Origin: Flavobacteriaceae bacterium CRH
GTDB taxonomy: Bacteria > Bacteroidota > Bacteroidia > Flavobacteriales > Flavobacteriaceae
NCBI GenBank assembly: GCA_001507425.1
Contig: LMAJ01000015.1
Coordinates: forward strand, 62,001-126,000
Length of the DNA stretch: 64,000 nucleotides
Direction of reading: 5' to 3'
The notes under the pieces are model-generated. The model worked only from the letters and a program-made list of their open reading frames with translations. It was not told the origin of the DNA and ran no database searches. Of the stretch, positions 55,696 through 64,000 are shown piece after piece (position 1 is the stretch's first letter; each line of letters opens with the position of its first letter). A program made the translations under genes and the position numbers.

Positions 55696-56844
55696 ATGAA
55701 GATATTAAAAGGGATAACCTGGAATCATACACGAGGTTTGTTGCCAATGGTTGCTACAGCACAGCGGTTTACAGAACTTAATCCAAATATTGAAATTACC
55801 TGGGAGAAAAGAAGTTTACAAGAATTTGCAGACGCTTCTATTGAAGATTTAGCAAAGCGATTTGATCTTTTGGTAATTGATCATCCCTGGACAGGCTTTG
55901 GAGCACAAACAAATGCAATACTTCCTTTATCCGATTATTTATCATCAGAATATATAAAAGATCAGGAAATAAATACAGTTGGCCGCTCTTACGGAAGTTA
56001 TGTTTTTCATCATAAATTATGGGCATTACCAATCGATGCTGCTACTCCGGTTGCTTCGGCACGATTGGATATTTTGAAAAAACAAGGATTGAAAGTTCCT
56101 GAAACTTATGATGATGTATTGGCTTTGGCCAAAAAAGGATTGGTAGCTTTTGCCGGAATTCCTGTTGATGTTTTAATGAGTTTTTATATGTTTTGCTGCA
56201 GTCTTGGCGAAGCTCCTTTTCAATCGGATGAAAAAGTTATTTCTCCGGAAACGGGAAAAAAGGCTTTGCAAATGTTTAGGGAATTGGCTCAATTGATCGA
56301 TCCTGCCAATTTTAAAAGAAATCCAATTCAGGTTTACGAAGCAATGGTGAATTCTGATGAAATTGCTTATTGCCCTTTTGCTTATGGATATTCTAATTAT
56401 TCAAGAACAGGATATGGCAGAAAGTTGCTTCATTTTTATGATTTGGTTCGTTTAAATAATACTCCGATGATTAGCTCTTTAGGCGGAACGGGATTGGCTG
56501 TTTCATCTTTCAGTAAAAATATTCCTGAAGCTATAAAGTATGCTGAATTTACGGGATCATCTCAGGTTCAGCAAAATATATTCGCAGATAATGGCGGTCA
56601 GCCCGGTCATTTGCAGGCATGGAAAAGTGACAGAATTAATGCAGTAACGCATGATTATTTTAAAAATACTTTACCCACTTTAGAACGAGCATTTTTACGC
56701 CCAAGATATTCCGGACACATGTATTTTCAGGATCATGCCGGCGATGTTATTCGTGATTATTTAATGAATGGCGGAAATGAAGAATTGGTTTTAGAAACGA
56801 TGAATTCACTTTACACGAAGTCTTTAAACTTGCAAACGACATGA
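55696..56844 (+). CDS. extracellular-solute-binding-protein homologue lacking a signal peptide
   Basis: A 382-residue protein with the fold pattern of ABC-type sugar-binding proteins (family 1/8): an N-terminal alpha/beta lobe (ITWNHTRGLLPMV, FDLLVIDHPW), hinge segments (WALPIDAATPVASARLDIL, ETYDDVLALAKKG) and the typical SSLGGTGLAVSSFSKN and AFLRPRY regions. It has no signal peptide or lipobox; the start MKILKGITW goes straight into the first strand and lies 64 bp after the -7 box. No ABC permease or ATPase gene is nearby. It is translationally coupled by an ATGA overlap to a CoA-transferase gene. It may therefore act in the cytoplasm as a binding or sensor protein, or as an enzyme of new type. 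Function unknown. Confidence 0.75.
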   Translation: MKILKGITWNHTRGLLPMVATAQRFTELNPNIEITWEKRSLQEFADASIEDLAKRFDLLVIDHPWTGFGAQTNAILPLSDYLSSEYIKDQEINTVGRSYGSYVFHHKLWALPIDAATPVASARLDILKKQGLKVPETYDDVLALAKKGLVAFAGIPVDVLMSFYMFCCSLGEAPFQSDEKVISPETGKKALQMFRELAQLIDPANFKRNPIQVYEAMVNSDEIAYCPFAYGYSNYSRTGYGRKLLHFYDLVRLNNTPMISSLGGTGLAVSSFSKNIPEAIKYAEFTGSSQVQQNIFADNGGQPGHLQAWKSDRINAVTHDYFKNTLPTLERAFLRPRYSGHMYFQDHAGDVIRDYLMNGGNEELVLETMNSLYTKSLNLQTT

Positions 56845-57986
56845 AACCATTAAAAGGATTAGTTGTTTTAGAATTCTGTCAGTTTTTGGCGGGACCGTCG
56901 GCAGGACTAAAGTTAGCCGATTTGGGCGCCAGAGTTATTAAAATTGAACGACCGATAAAAGGCGAAGCTTGCAGGCAACTTAGTATTAAAGATCTTTTTG
57001 TTGATGACAGCAGTTTATTATTTCACACTATTAACAGAAATAAAGAATCGTTTGCGGCTGATCTTAAAAACCCGGACGATTTAGTTTTGATAAAAAAATT
57101 AATCGCGAAAGCTGATATTATGACACATAATTTCAGACCTGGCGTAATGGAAAAAATAGGTTTAGATTTCAATGAAACTTTAGCTATTAATCCAAAAATA
57201 ATATACGGAACTATTACGGGTTACGGAACTACAGGCCCTTGGGCAAAAAAACCTGGACAAGATTTATTATTACAATCACTTTCAGGATTGAGTTGGTTAA
57301 GCGGCAGAAAAAGTCAGGGACCGGTTCCGTTTGGTTTGGCTGTTGCCGATTTAATGTGCGGGAATCATTTTGTACAGGGAATTTTAGCCGCTTTGCTGAA
57401 AAGAGCTAAAACTGGAAAAGGCGTTTTGGTGGAAGTAAGTTTGTTAGAATCTGTTTTAGATGTACAATTTGAAGCGATTACTTCTTTCTTAAATGATGGC
57501 GGACAATTGCCGAAAAGAGGCGATGTTAAAGGAAGCGCGCACGCTTTTCTTAGTGCTCCATACGGAATTTACCAAACTCAAGACGGTTATATTTCTCTGG
57601 CAATGGGAGATTTACTTTTTATTGGAAATACAATTGGCGTTGATTTAAAAAAATATTCGGATAAACATCTTTGGTTCGAAAAAAGAGATGAAATCAGAAT
57701 AGTATTAAGTGAAAAATTGTCGACTCAAAAATCTGATTATTGGTTGAATTTGCTTCAAAAAGAAGGAATTTGGTCTGGAAAAGTTTTCAATTATGAAGAA
57801 TTAAACAATCAATCTTTTGTGAATGAATTGCAATTGAAACAAACTGTTCAGAATTCTGATGGAGAAAAATTAGTAACAACCAGAAGTCCAATTCAGCTTG
57901 ACGGAAAAATTTTAATAAGTACAAAAGCTGCCCCAAAAGTTGGAGAAGATAATGTAAAAATACACGAACAATTTTTAAACGAATAG
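56841..57986 (+). CDS. class III (CaiB/BaiF) CoA-transferase, paralogue A
   Basis: A 381-residue cytoplasmic enzyme of the formyl-CoA transferase family. Landmarks: LEFCQFLAGPSAGLKLADLGARVIKIE at the N-terminus, NFRPGVMEKIGL, and the catalytic aspartate Asp141 in KPGQDLLLQ. The family moves CoA between organic acids through an aspartyl-CoA anhydride. It overlaps the solute-binding homologue by 4 bp and is 2 bp from its paralogue, so all are translated together. The acid substrate is unknown; the downstream MaoC-like hydratase suggests a hydroxy- or enoyl-CoA intermediate. CoA-transferases of this class are uncommon next to pectin genes. Confidence 0.88.
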   Translation: MKPLKGLVVLEFCQFLAGPSAGLKLADLGARVIKIERPIKGEACRQLSIKDLFVDDSSLLFHTINRNKESFAADLKNPDDLVLIKKLIAKADIMTHNFRPGVMEKIGLDFNETLAINPKIIYGTITGYGTTGPWAKKPGQDLLLQSLSGLSWLSGRKSQGPVPFGLAVADLMCGNHFVQGILAALLKRAKTGKGVLVEVSLLESVLDVQFEAITSFLNDGGQLPKRGDVKGSAHAFLSAPYGIYQTQDGYISLAMGDLLFIGNTIGVDLKKYSDKHLWFEKRDEIRIVLSEKLSTQKSDYWLNLLQKEGIWSGKVFNYEELNNQSFVNELQLKQTVQNSDGEKLVTTRSPIQLDGKILISTKAAPKVGEDNVKIHEQFLNE

Positions 57987-57988
57987 GA

Positions 57989-59128
57989 ATGAAACCATTA
58001 GAAGATTATTTAATTGTAGATTTTAGTCAGTTTCTTTCAGGTCCTTCAGCGAGTTTACGTTTGGCTGATTTAGGCGCACGCGTTATAAAAATTGAAAAAC
58101 CGGGAACAGGAGATATTTGCAGAACTTTATATACTTCTGATTTAATTATGAATGGAGAATCCTCTGTTTTTCATACGATTAACAGAAATAAAGAATCTTT
58201 TGCAATTGATTTTAAGCAGCCGGAAGAACTTCAAAAATTAAAAAAATTATTGGCAAAAGCCGATGTTGTTATGCATAATTTCAGACCCGGAGTTATGGAA
58301 CGTATAGGTTTAAGTTATGATGATGTAAAACAAATTAATCCGAATGTTGTTTATGCTTCAATATCAGGTTTTGGCAATCATCCGGATTTAAAAGATTTAC
58401 CGGGACAAGATTTATTGCTACAATCTCTTACCGCTTTAACGTGGTTGAGTGGTAATCAGGAAGATGGTCCGGTACCAATGGGTTTATCAATAGTTGATAT
58501 GTTGGCGGGAGCGCATCTGGCTCAGGGAATTTTAGCAGCTTTATATCGAAAAGCCATACATAATATCGGAGCATCAATTCAGGTAAGTATGCTGGAATCT
58601 GCGTTCGATTTTCAATTTGAAACCATCACCACTTTTTTTAATGACGGTGGTGAATTGCCTGTTCGAACCAAAACTAATAATGCACACGCTTATTTAGGTG
58701 CGCCTTATGGAATTTATAAAACACAAAATGGTTATTTGGCTTTGGCAATGGGATCTATTCCTGTTTTGGCTTCGCTGTTAAAATGTGATGCATTATTACA
58801 ATTTCCGGAGAATAAATTTCATTTAAGAGATGAAATCAAAAATATTTTAGCCACACATTTACAAACCCAGAATACAGATTTTTGGTTGAATATTCTTGAA
58901 CCTGCAGATATTTGGTGTGCAGGCGTTTTAAATTATCAAGAACTTTTTGCCGAAGAAGGATTTAAGGTTTTAGATTTTACACAGCAAGTTGAAATGTTAG
59001 ATGGATATTCGTATCAAACAACAAGATGCCCGATTAAAATTGATGGCGAATATTTAACTTCTGGTAAAGGCTCTCCAAAATTAGGACAGGATAACGAGAA
59101 AATTATTAAAGAATTTATAGCTATATAA
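57989..59128 (+). CDS. class III (CaiB/BaiF) CoA-transferase, paralogue B
   Basis: A 379-residue paralogue of the preceding gene; the first 35 residues and the FHTINRNKESFA block are nearly the same. The catalytic Asp is at the same position (Asp141, LPGQDLLLQ), so both copies should be active. Two adjacent copies of a homodimeric enzyme may form a heterodimer or accept two different acids. The stop overlaps the start of the following gene (TAATG). The differences are concentrated in the C-terminal half, around the substrate pocket and the region near residues 255-330. Confidence 0.88.
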   Translation: MKPLEDYLIVDFSQFLSGPSASLRLADLGARVIKIEKPGTGDICRTLYTSDLIMNGESSVFHTINRNKESFAIDFKQPEELQKLKKLLAKADVVMHNFRPGVMERIGLSYDDVKQINPNVVYASISGFGNHPDLKDLPGQDLLLQSLTALTWLSGNQEDGPVPMGLSIVDMLAGAHLAQGILAALYRKAIHNIGASIQVSMLESAFDFQFETITTFFNDGGELPVRTKTNNAHAYLGAPYGIYKTQNGYLALAMGSIPVLASLLKCDALLQFPENKFHLRDEIKNILATHLQTQNTDFWLNILEPADIWCAGVLNYQELFAEEGFKVLDFTQQVEMLDGYSYQTTRCPIKIDGEYLTSGKGSPKLGQDNEKIIKEFIAI

Positions 59129-60385
59129 TGGGAAAATTACGAATAGCTGTTAGAAAATTTGACCCTTTTGAAAGTACTCTTCAAAAGCTTTGGGATTTGT
59201 TTTGCCTTAAAAATAATGTTTCTATTGAAGTTGAAATGGTTCCGCTGGAATTGCATTATCTTTATGAAGAAACGATTACGAAAAAAGGTTTAAAAAATGG
59301 AACCTGGGACATTGCACACATTAATACCGATTGGATATTTGATGCGGCGAACGAAAAAGTGGTTCTTGATTTAAGTTCATTTATCAATCAAAATCCTCCT
59401 CAGGATTATCCTGAAGGCTGGCATCAATCTTTGCTGCATTTACAACAAATAAAAAATAGTACGTACGGATTACCGTTTCACGATGGTCCAGAATGTTTAA
59501 TTTTTAGAAAAGATTTATTTGAAGATTTAACTGAAAAAGAAAATTTTAAAAATCAATTTGGTTATGAATTAAATCCTCCTAAAACATGGGAAGAATTTGT
59601 TCAAATAGCGGAGTTTTTTAACAGGCCCGAACAAAATCTTTTTGGTTGTGTTTTTGCCAATTTTCCGGATGGTCATAATATGGTTTTTGATTTTTGCCTG
59701 CAATTATGGACACGTGGAGGATCATTAGTAGATGCAGAAAATCAGATTAATATTAATCAAAGTGCGGCAATTGAAGCATTAGATTTTTACAGCAATATTG
59801 TAAACAATGACAAAGCTGTTCATCCAAAATCGAAAAATTTTGGATCTGTAGAAGCAGGTATGGCTTTCGCCGAAGGAGAAGCGGCTATGGCTATTAATTG
59901 GTTTGGATTTGCATCAATGTGTGAAGTAATCGAAGAATCGAAAGTAAAAGGCAAAGTAGATATTACAGAACTTCCGTGTGATAAAAACCACAAAACGGCT
60001 TCTTTGAATGTATATTTGGTTGTATACAATTGGCATTGGAAGCAAGCATAAAGAACTTGCCTACGATTTTTTAAGATTTGCCACAACAGCAAAAAGCGAT
60101 AAATTATTAACGAATGAAGGAGGAATTGGCTGCAGAAAATCGACCTGGAACGACGCTGAAATAAACAAAACGATTCCGTTTTATCATAAACTTGAAATGC
60201 TTCATGAAAATGCTTTGACTTTACCACAAACTCCCATTTGGCCAAAAGTAGCAGCGTTGATAGATAAAATGGTTTTGAAAGCAATGGAAAGTGATATTCC
60301 GTCTCAAAAGCTTTTAGAAGAAACGCAGAACAATATTAAAGAATTAACACATAATTACACAGCGACATCTTTGTCAAAGTTTTAA
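59128..60385 (+). pseudogene. second leaderless solute-binding-protein homologue, frameshifted
   Basis: Two overlapping frames (59128-60051 and, from 60008, to 60385) together make one solute-binding-like protein of about 419 residues. In the first frame the text runs ...SLNVY and then turns into nonsense. Deleting one T from the TTT at 60015-60017 gives SLNVYWLYTIGIGSKHKELAYDFLRFA, which is normal for the family. As with the gene at 55696 there is no signal peptide (MGKLRIAVRKFDPF). The rest (PKTWEEFVQIAEFFNR, FAEGEAAMAINWFG, NEGGIGCRKSTW) is well preserved, so the break is either a sequencing error or very recent. A programmed slip is possible but no slippery heptamer is evident. Confidence 0.8.
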
Positions 60386-60425
60386 ACTTTGACAAAGATT
60401 AAACGTAACTCAAAAATATTAGATC

Positions 60426-61502
60426 ATGAATATTCCATATAAACCAAAATTACCGGAAACAAACCAACCCATCATTATTATCGGCGCAAGCGGCATTGTA
60501 AAAGATGCACATTTGCCTGCATATGAAATGGCTGGTTTTACAGTTTTTGGCATCACTAACAGAACCATTTCTAAAGCCCATGATTTGGCTAAACAATTCA
60601 AAATTGCACATGTTTTTGAATCTGTTGCCGATGCCGTTAAAAATGCTCCTGCAAATACAGTTTATGATATTACGGTTCTTCCTGATCAATACATTGAGAT
60701 TTTAGAACAGCTTCCGAATGGTGCTGCAGTGCTAATTCAAAAACCAATGGGAAATGATTTGGCACAAGCTCGTGAAATTGTCGCTGTTTGTGAGAGAAAA
60801 AAATTAGTCGCTGCGATTAATTTTCAATTGCGTTTTGCTTCTTTCGTAAGCGCTGCGAGATATTTAATTAATGAAGGAATCATTGGAGAATTGTATGATT
60901 TTGAATTTAAAGTAACTGTTAATACACCATGGGAATTATTCCCTTTAATTAAAGAACATCCCAGATTAGAAATTCTTTTTCACAGTGTTCACTATATCGA
61001 TTGCATTAGATCATTTTTGGGAAATCCGAAAAGTGTGATGGCAAAAACAGCAAAACATCCACTAAAAAAATTATCCTCCAGCCGATCTACTATTATTTTA
61101 GATTATGGAGAAACGAAACATGTTGTCATAAATACCAATCATGATCATCATTTTGGACCTAAACATGAAGAAAGCTACATTAAATGGGAAGGAACAAAAG
61201 GTGCCATTAAAGCTAAAATGGGATTATTGATGAATTATCCTGATGGTTTGCCCGATATTTTTGAATACGCAATTGAGAGTGAAGGTAAATATGAATGGAA
61301 AGAAATAAAACTCGAAGGCTCTTGGTTTCCAGAAGCATTTATCGGGACAATGTCTAACCTAATGCGATTTAAAGAAGGTTCAGACTCAAAATTACTGGCA
61401 AGTGTTCAGGATGTTCTTGATACTATGAAAGTTGTTGAAGCCTGTTACATCAGTAATGAAAGCGGCGGAGTTTCTCTGAATGAATTATATTTTACTATAT
61501 AA
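60426..61502 (+). CDS. Gfo/Idh/MocA-family oxidoreductase
   Basis: A 358-residue cytoplasmic NAD(P)-dependent oxidoreductase. The Rossmann start is IIIIGASGIVKDAHLPAY; the EKP motif appears as IQKPMGND, and the following INFQLRFA is the usual second conserved segment. The substrate domain has a HSVHYIDCIRSFLG block. The family oxidises or epimerises sugars and polyols. It lies 40 bp behind the solute-binding homologue in the same operon, so it may process the sugar or acid that feeds the CoA-transferases. It differs in sequence and motifs from the relative at 43570-44634. Confidence 0.88.
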   Translation: MNIPYKPKLPETNQPIIIIGASGIVKDAHLPAYEMAGFTVFGITNRTISKAHDLAKQFKIAHVFESVADAVKNAPANTVYDITVLPDQYIEILEQLPNGAAVLIQKPMGNDLAQAREIVAVCERKKLVAAINFQLRFASFVSAARYLINEGIIGELYDFEFKVTVNTPWELFPLIKEHPRLEILFHSVHYIDCIRSFLGNPKSVMAKTAKHPLKKLSSSRSTIILDYGETKHVVINTNHDHHFGPKHEESYIKWEGTKGAIKAKMGLLMNYPDGLPDIFEYAIESEGKYEWKEIKLEGSWFPEAFIGTMSNLMRFKEGSDSKLLASVQDVLDTMKVVEACYISNESGGVSLNELYFTI

Positions 61503-61649
61503 GTTCATTTAACTCAGTTGATCAAAAAAAAAATAAATCATATAAGAAGTAAAAATAAATAAACCATAAATTTTAAATAAGCTCTCTTAAGTTTCAGGCG
61601 AAGCAATTAAATGACCTTATATAACTTATATGGTGAAAACAAAAAAACT

Positions 61650-62093
61650 ATGTATTTCAAATCAACATTTTTTGAAGATTATAAAATTGGCGAGAAACGC
61701 GTCACTTTTGGAAGAACAATAACTGAAACCGATTTTGTGGTTCACGCAGGTCATACCGGAGACTTTTTCCCACATCATATGGATGAGGAATGGTGCAAAA
61801 CACAACCTTTCGGGCAACGTATCGCTCACGGAACTATGGTTTTCAGTATTGGTATTGGTTTGACAGCATCAGAAATTAATCCGGAAGCTTTTTCTAAAGG
61901 ATACGATCGTATGCGATTTGTAAAACCGGTACATATTGGTGATACCATTCATTCTGAAATTACAATTTCAGAAAAAGGAGATGCAAAAAAACCAGATATG
62001 GGTACCGTTACCGAACATGTCGAAATTATCAATCAAAAAGGAGAAGTCGTTCTCGTTTGTGATCATTTATTATTAGTAAAAAAGAATCTTTAA
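61650..62093 (+). CDS. MaoC-like hot-dog-fold hydratase/dehydratase
   Basis: A protein of about 147 residues from the ATG at 61650; an in-frame ATG at 61611 would add 13 residues of poor family match. It has the hydratase-2 motif as [15 protein letters not shown], with the catalytic Asp and His, followed by GQRIAHGTM, and the second block [13 protein letters not shown]. MaoC proteins add or remove water at enoyl-CoA or beta-hydroxyacyl-CoA bonds. Together with two CoA-transferases in the operon, this implies a CoA-thioester pathway. A spacer of 147 bp without hairpin precedes it, and a palindrome follows. Confidence 0.85.
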   Translation: MYFKSTFFEDYKIGEKRVTFGRTITETDFVVHAGHTGDFFPHHMDEEWCKTQPFGQRIAHGTMVFSIGIGLTASEINPEAFSKGYDRMRFVKPVHIGDTIHSEITISEKGDAKKPDMGTVTEHVEIINQKGEVVLVCDHLLLVKKNL

Positions 62094-62103
62094 TAGGAGG
62101 TGC

Positions 62104-62188
62104 AAAGGGACATAGGTTCAGAGGTACAGAGGTTTTTAATCTGAATGTATAATATTTGCCACTTTGAACCTTTGTCCCTCTGAACCTT
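62104..62188. repeat. intergenic palindrome (aggttcagagg family)
   Basis: AGGTTCAGAGGTACAGAGGTT (62114-62134 region) is complemented by the right arm at about 62161-62188 (TTGAACCTTTGTCCCTCTGAA). It lies between the MaoC and FucP-type genes. Confidence 0.7.
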
Positions 62189-62203
62189 AAAAAAAAACTA
62201 ACT

Positions 62204-63511
62204 ATGCAAATAACCAACCAAATTGGCGATCAACATGAAGCCGCTACAGAAACAGGAAAAGGAACAAAATATCTTTTGCCTTTCATTTTAATTACAAGTT
62301 TATTTTTCCTTTGGGGAATGGCTCATAATTTGGATTCTATTTTAATTCCACACTTAAAAAAAGCCTGTGAATTAAATAATCGTCAATCAACATTGATTGA
62401 TACTTCCGTATTTTTTGCTTACTTTATTATGGCAATTCCCGCCGGAATGCTGATTAAACGATTTGGTTATAAAAATAGTATCATAACAGGTTTATTGGTT
62501 TTTGCAATTGGTGCTTTCTTATTTGTTCCCGCAGCAAATACAAGAACCTATGAATTATTTTTGTTTGCTTTATTTGTAATTGGATGTGGTTTAACCATTC
62601 TCGAAACTAGTGCAAATCCTTATGCCGCTATTTTAGGACCTCCGGAATCATCTTCAAAACGATTAAATTTAGCAGCATCATTTAACGGATTGGCTGCTAT
62701 GGTAGCTCCAATTGTAGGCTCACTCTTTATTCTCTCAGGAAAAACCCATACACCAGAACAAATGGCGGCCATGCCAGATGCAACAAAAGCAGCTTATTTA
62801 TTAGAGGAAGCTTCATCTGTAAAATTACCTTATATCATTCTTGGAACTGTATTGGTTTTAGTCGCCATACTGTTTTATTTTATGCATTTGCCTTCTATGA
62901 AACCACAACATACAGAAGTGGAAACTAAGCCAGGATTTTTCTCTGTTTTAAAATTTTCGCATTTAAGCTGGGCTGTAGTAGCACAATTTTTTTATGTGGG
63001 AGCTCAGGTTTGCATTACCAGTTTCTTTATTAGAATTGCTCAACAAGGAGCCGGATTAGATGAAAAAACAGCAGGATACTATCTTGGTGTTTATGGCTTT
63101 CTTTTTATGGCCGGACGTTTTATCGGAACTTTCTTTTTGAAATTTGTAAAAGATTATGTTTTGCTTTCGATCTATTGCATTATAAGTATTTTTCTCTGTT
63201 TAGTAGCAATATACGGAACAGGAATTTATGTAATCTATGCACTTGGTGGAATCGGATTTTTTATGTCAATTATGTTTCCAACTATTTTTTCATTAGGATT
63301 GGTTGGATTAAAATCGAATACTGAAACAGGCTCTTCATGGTTAGTAATGTCAATTGTAGGTGGAGCAATCTTACCTTACGGAATGGGAATCTTAATTGAT
63401 ATTAATCATGATGATATTCAATCGGGCTATATTATTCCATTAGTATGTTTCATTATTATTCTTTCTTTTGGCGTTTTTGGACACAAAGTAAAGAATAGTG
63501 TTTCTTCTTAA
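62204..63511 (+). CDS. fucP: FucP-type L-fucose:H+ symporter (MFS)
   Basis: A 435-residue inner-membrane MFS transporter with 12 hydrophobic helices. The first helix contains FFLWGMAHNLDSILIPHLKK, the recognisable FucP start with its Asp, and LETSANPYAAILG in helix 4 is another family mark with the key Glu. FucP imports L-fucose, L-galactose or D-arabinose with a proton. Its presence links this operon to the fucose-type pathway divergently encoded at 50525-55372. It is followed by a clear terminator. Other FHS-family sugars (glucose, galactose) are the alternative cargo. Confidence 0.85.
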   Translation: MQITNQIGDQHEAATETGKGTKYLLPFILITSLFFLWGMAHNLDSILIPHLKKACELNNRQSTLIDTSVFFAYFIMAIPAGMLIKRFGYKNSIITGLLVFAIGAFLFVPAANTRTYELFLFALFVIGCGLTILETSANPYAAILGPPESSSKRLNLAASFNGLAAMVAPIVGSLFILSGKTHTPEQMAAMPDATKAAYLLEEASSVKLPYIILGTVLVLVAILFYFMHLPSMKPQHTEVETKPGFFSVLKFSHLSWAVVAQFFYVGAQVCITSFFIRIAQQGAGLDEKTAGYYLGVYGFLFMAGRFIGTFFLKFVKDYVLLSIYCIISIFLCLVAIYGTGIYVIYALGGIGFFMSIMFPTIFSLGLVGLKSNTETGSSWLVMSIVGGAILPYGMGILIDINHDDIQSGYIIPLVCFIIILSFGVFGHKVKNSVSS

Positions 63512-63532
63512 TTAAATTTTATTTCTCTTATA

Positions 63533-63583
63533 AAATTCCAAGGTATATTTTAGCTGATCGAATTTGCTTTGGAATTTTTTTTA
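63533..63583 (+). terminator. intrinsic terminator after fucP
   Basis: The stem AAATTCCAA (63533-63541) pairs with TTGGAATTT (63569-63577) and is followed by a run of T. It ends the operon that begins at 55696. Confidence 0.7.
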
Positions 63584-63601
63584 ACTAAAATATGCTTCTA
63601 A

Positions 63602-64000
63602 ATGAAAAAGGCATCTAATAAATTCTATTCATTTCTACTTGTTTTCACTACTCTATTATCGGCTCAAAAAAATAATAGCACTTATGACATTATAGTTGCA
63701 ATAGATGGAACTGGGAATTTCACTAAAGTTCAGGAAGCTTTTGATGCCGTTCCTGATAATAATTTAAAGCCTACCATCATTTTTGTAAAAGCTGGTACAT
63801 ATAAAGAAAAACTAAAGCTGATATCAAGCAAGAAAAACGTAATGTTAATTGGCGAGTCTTATAAAAATACAATCCTAACGTATGATGATTATGCCGAAAT
63901 CGCTGGAGGCACAAGCAAATCATTTAGTACCCTAATTGAAGCTGATGGTTTTTCTGCAGAAAATATTACTTTCGAAAATACAATAGATAGTTATTTGCCA
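63602..64000 (+). CDS. CE8 pectinesterase, 3' end outside the window
   Basis: An open frame of 133 codons runs off the right edge. It starts with a signal peptide (MKKASNKFYSFLLVFTTLLS then AQ) and continues with the CE8 beta-helix opening: IVAIDGTGNFTKVQEAFDAV, then KPTIIFVKAGTYKEKL, NVMLIGES and the FSTLIEADGFSAENITFEN block. Pectin methylesterases remove methyl esters from homogalacturonan so that PL1 and GH28 enzymes can act. The catalytic aspartates lie beyond the edge and cannot be checked. It is downstream of the fucP terminator, so it should have its own promoter, for which I see no clear box. Confidence 0.88.
   Translation, partial: MKKASNKFYSFLLVFTTLLSAQKNNSTYDIIVAIDGTGNFTKVQEAFDAVPDNNLKPTIIFVKAGTYKEKLKLISSKKNVMLIGESYKNTILTYDDYAEIAGGTSKSFSTLIEADGFSAENITFENTIDSYLP

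Noticed and set aside
60010..60020. Programmed ribosomal frameshift
   Set aside because: There is no slippery heptamer of the usual X XXY YYZ form and no evident downstream pseudoknot; a simple extra T is the simpler explanation.
59820..60284. 154-codon minus-strand open frame over the frameshift
   Set aside because: It is the complement of the solute-binding homologue and has no recognisable features; the plus-strand frames explain the region.
60008..60385. Separate small gene after the solute-binding homologue
   Set aside because: Its sequence is the missing C-terminal part of the upstream protein (YTIGIGSK, DFLRFA), so it is the same gene after a frameshift.
55696..60385. Complete ABC sugar importer
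   Set aside because: No permease or ATPase gene is present and both binding-protein homologues lack export signals.

Overview
The window looks like a Flavobacterium-type Bacteroidota genome. The DNA is AT-rich. A SusC/SusD pair sits among secreted polysaccharide-degrading enzymes. Promoters carry the Bacteroidota TAnnTTTG box, Shine-Dalgarno sites are not evident, and intergenic spacers are packed with palindromic repeats. No rRNA, tRNA, CRISPR array, transposase or transcription-regulator gene was recognised.

Layout. (1) Positions 1-39630, all on the minus strand, form a large pectin utilisation locus: a GH43-type propeller, GH28 polygalacturonase, GH140 apiosidase-like enzyme, a very large beta-helix protein with a second domain, two PL1 pectate lyases flanking a DUF3826 protein, SusD, SusC, GH127, a third multidomain PL1, a DUF5703/GH95-like protein, a SASA-type acetylesterase, GH106, GH2, two more propeller proteins and GH78. 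PL1, GH28 and CE8 point to homogalacturonan. GH140, GH127, GH106, GH78, GH2 and a GH141-like protein point to rhamnogalacturonan, possibly RG-II. (2) Positions 40230-41603 hold an isolated plus-strand phosphatidylserine-decarboxylase-family gene resembling PsiD-type amino-acid decarboxylases; its 3' end and terminator are tandemly duplicated. (3) Positions 41993-50062 (minus) hold an SSS symporter, a Gfo/Idh/MocA oxidoreductase, a secreted beta-helix protein fused to an L-rhamnose-mutarotase-like domain, and a rhamnulose-1-phosphate aldolase/dehydrogenase fusion. (4) Positions 50525-55372 (minus) encode a non-phosphorylative L-fucose (or L-galactose/L-rhamnose) route: lactonase, two candidate sugar dehydrogenases, 2-keto-3-deoxy-fuconate dehydrogenase and a diketo-acid hydrolase; a fuconate dehydratase is not in the window. 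(5) Divergently, 55696-63511 (plus) is an unusual tightly packed operon: a leaderless solute-binding-protein homologue, two class III CoA-transferases, a second leaderless solute-binding homologue with a one-base frameshift, a Gfo/Idh/MocA oxidoreductase, a MaoC-like hydratase and a FucP-type symporter. The window ends inside a pectinesterase gene.

How the parts fit: outer-membrane and periplasmic enzymes break pectin, SusCD imports oligomers, and the released deoxy-sugars (rhamnose, fucose) go to the cytoplasmic pathways at 41993-63511. Two regulatory signals tie this together. A tandem direct repeat AGGATAG-N3-AGGATAG lies 19-20 bp upstream of the -7 box of four minus-strand units (susC, GH78, the mutarotase fusion, the aldolase fusion). 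A TGTAA-N9-TTACA inverted repeat lies just downstream of both divergent -7 boxes in the 55373-55695 spacer. The strongest candidate for an undescribed system is the solute-binding/CoA-transferase/MaoC operon, whose substrate cannot be named from sequence; an RG-II-specific acid such as aceric acid is one speculative option.
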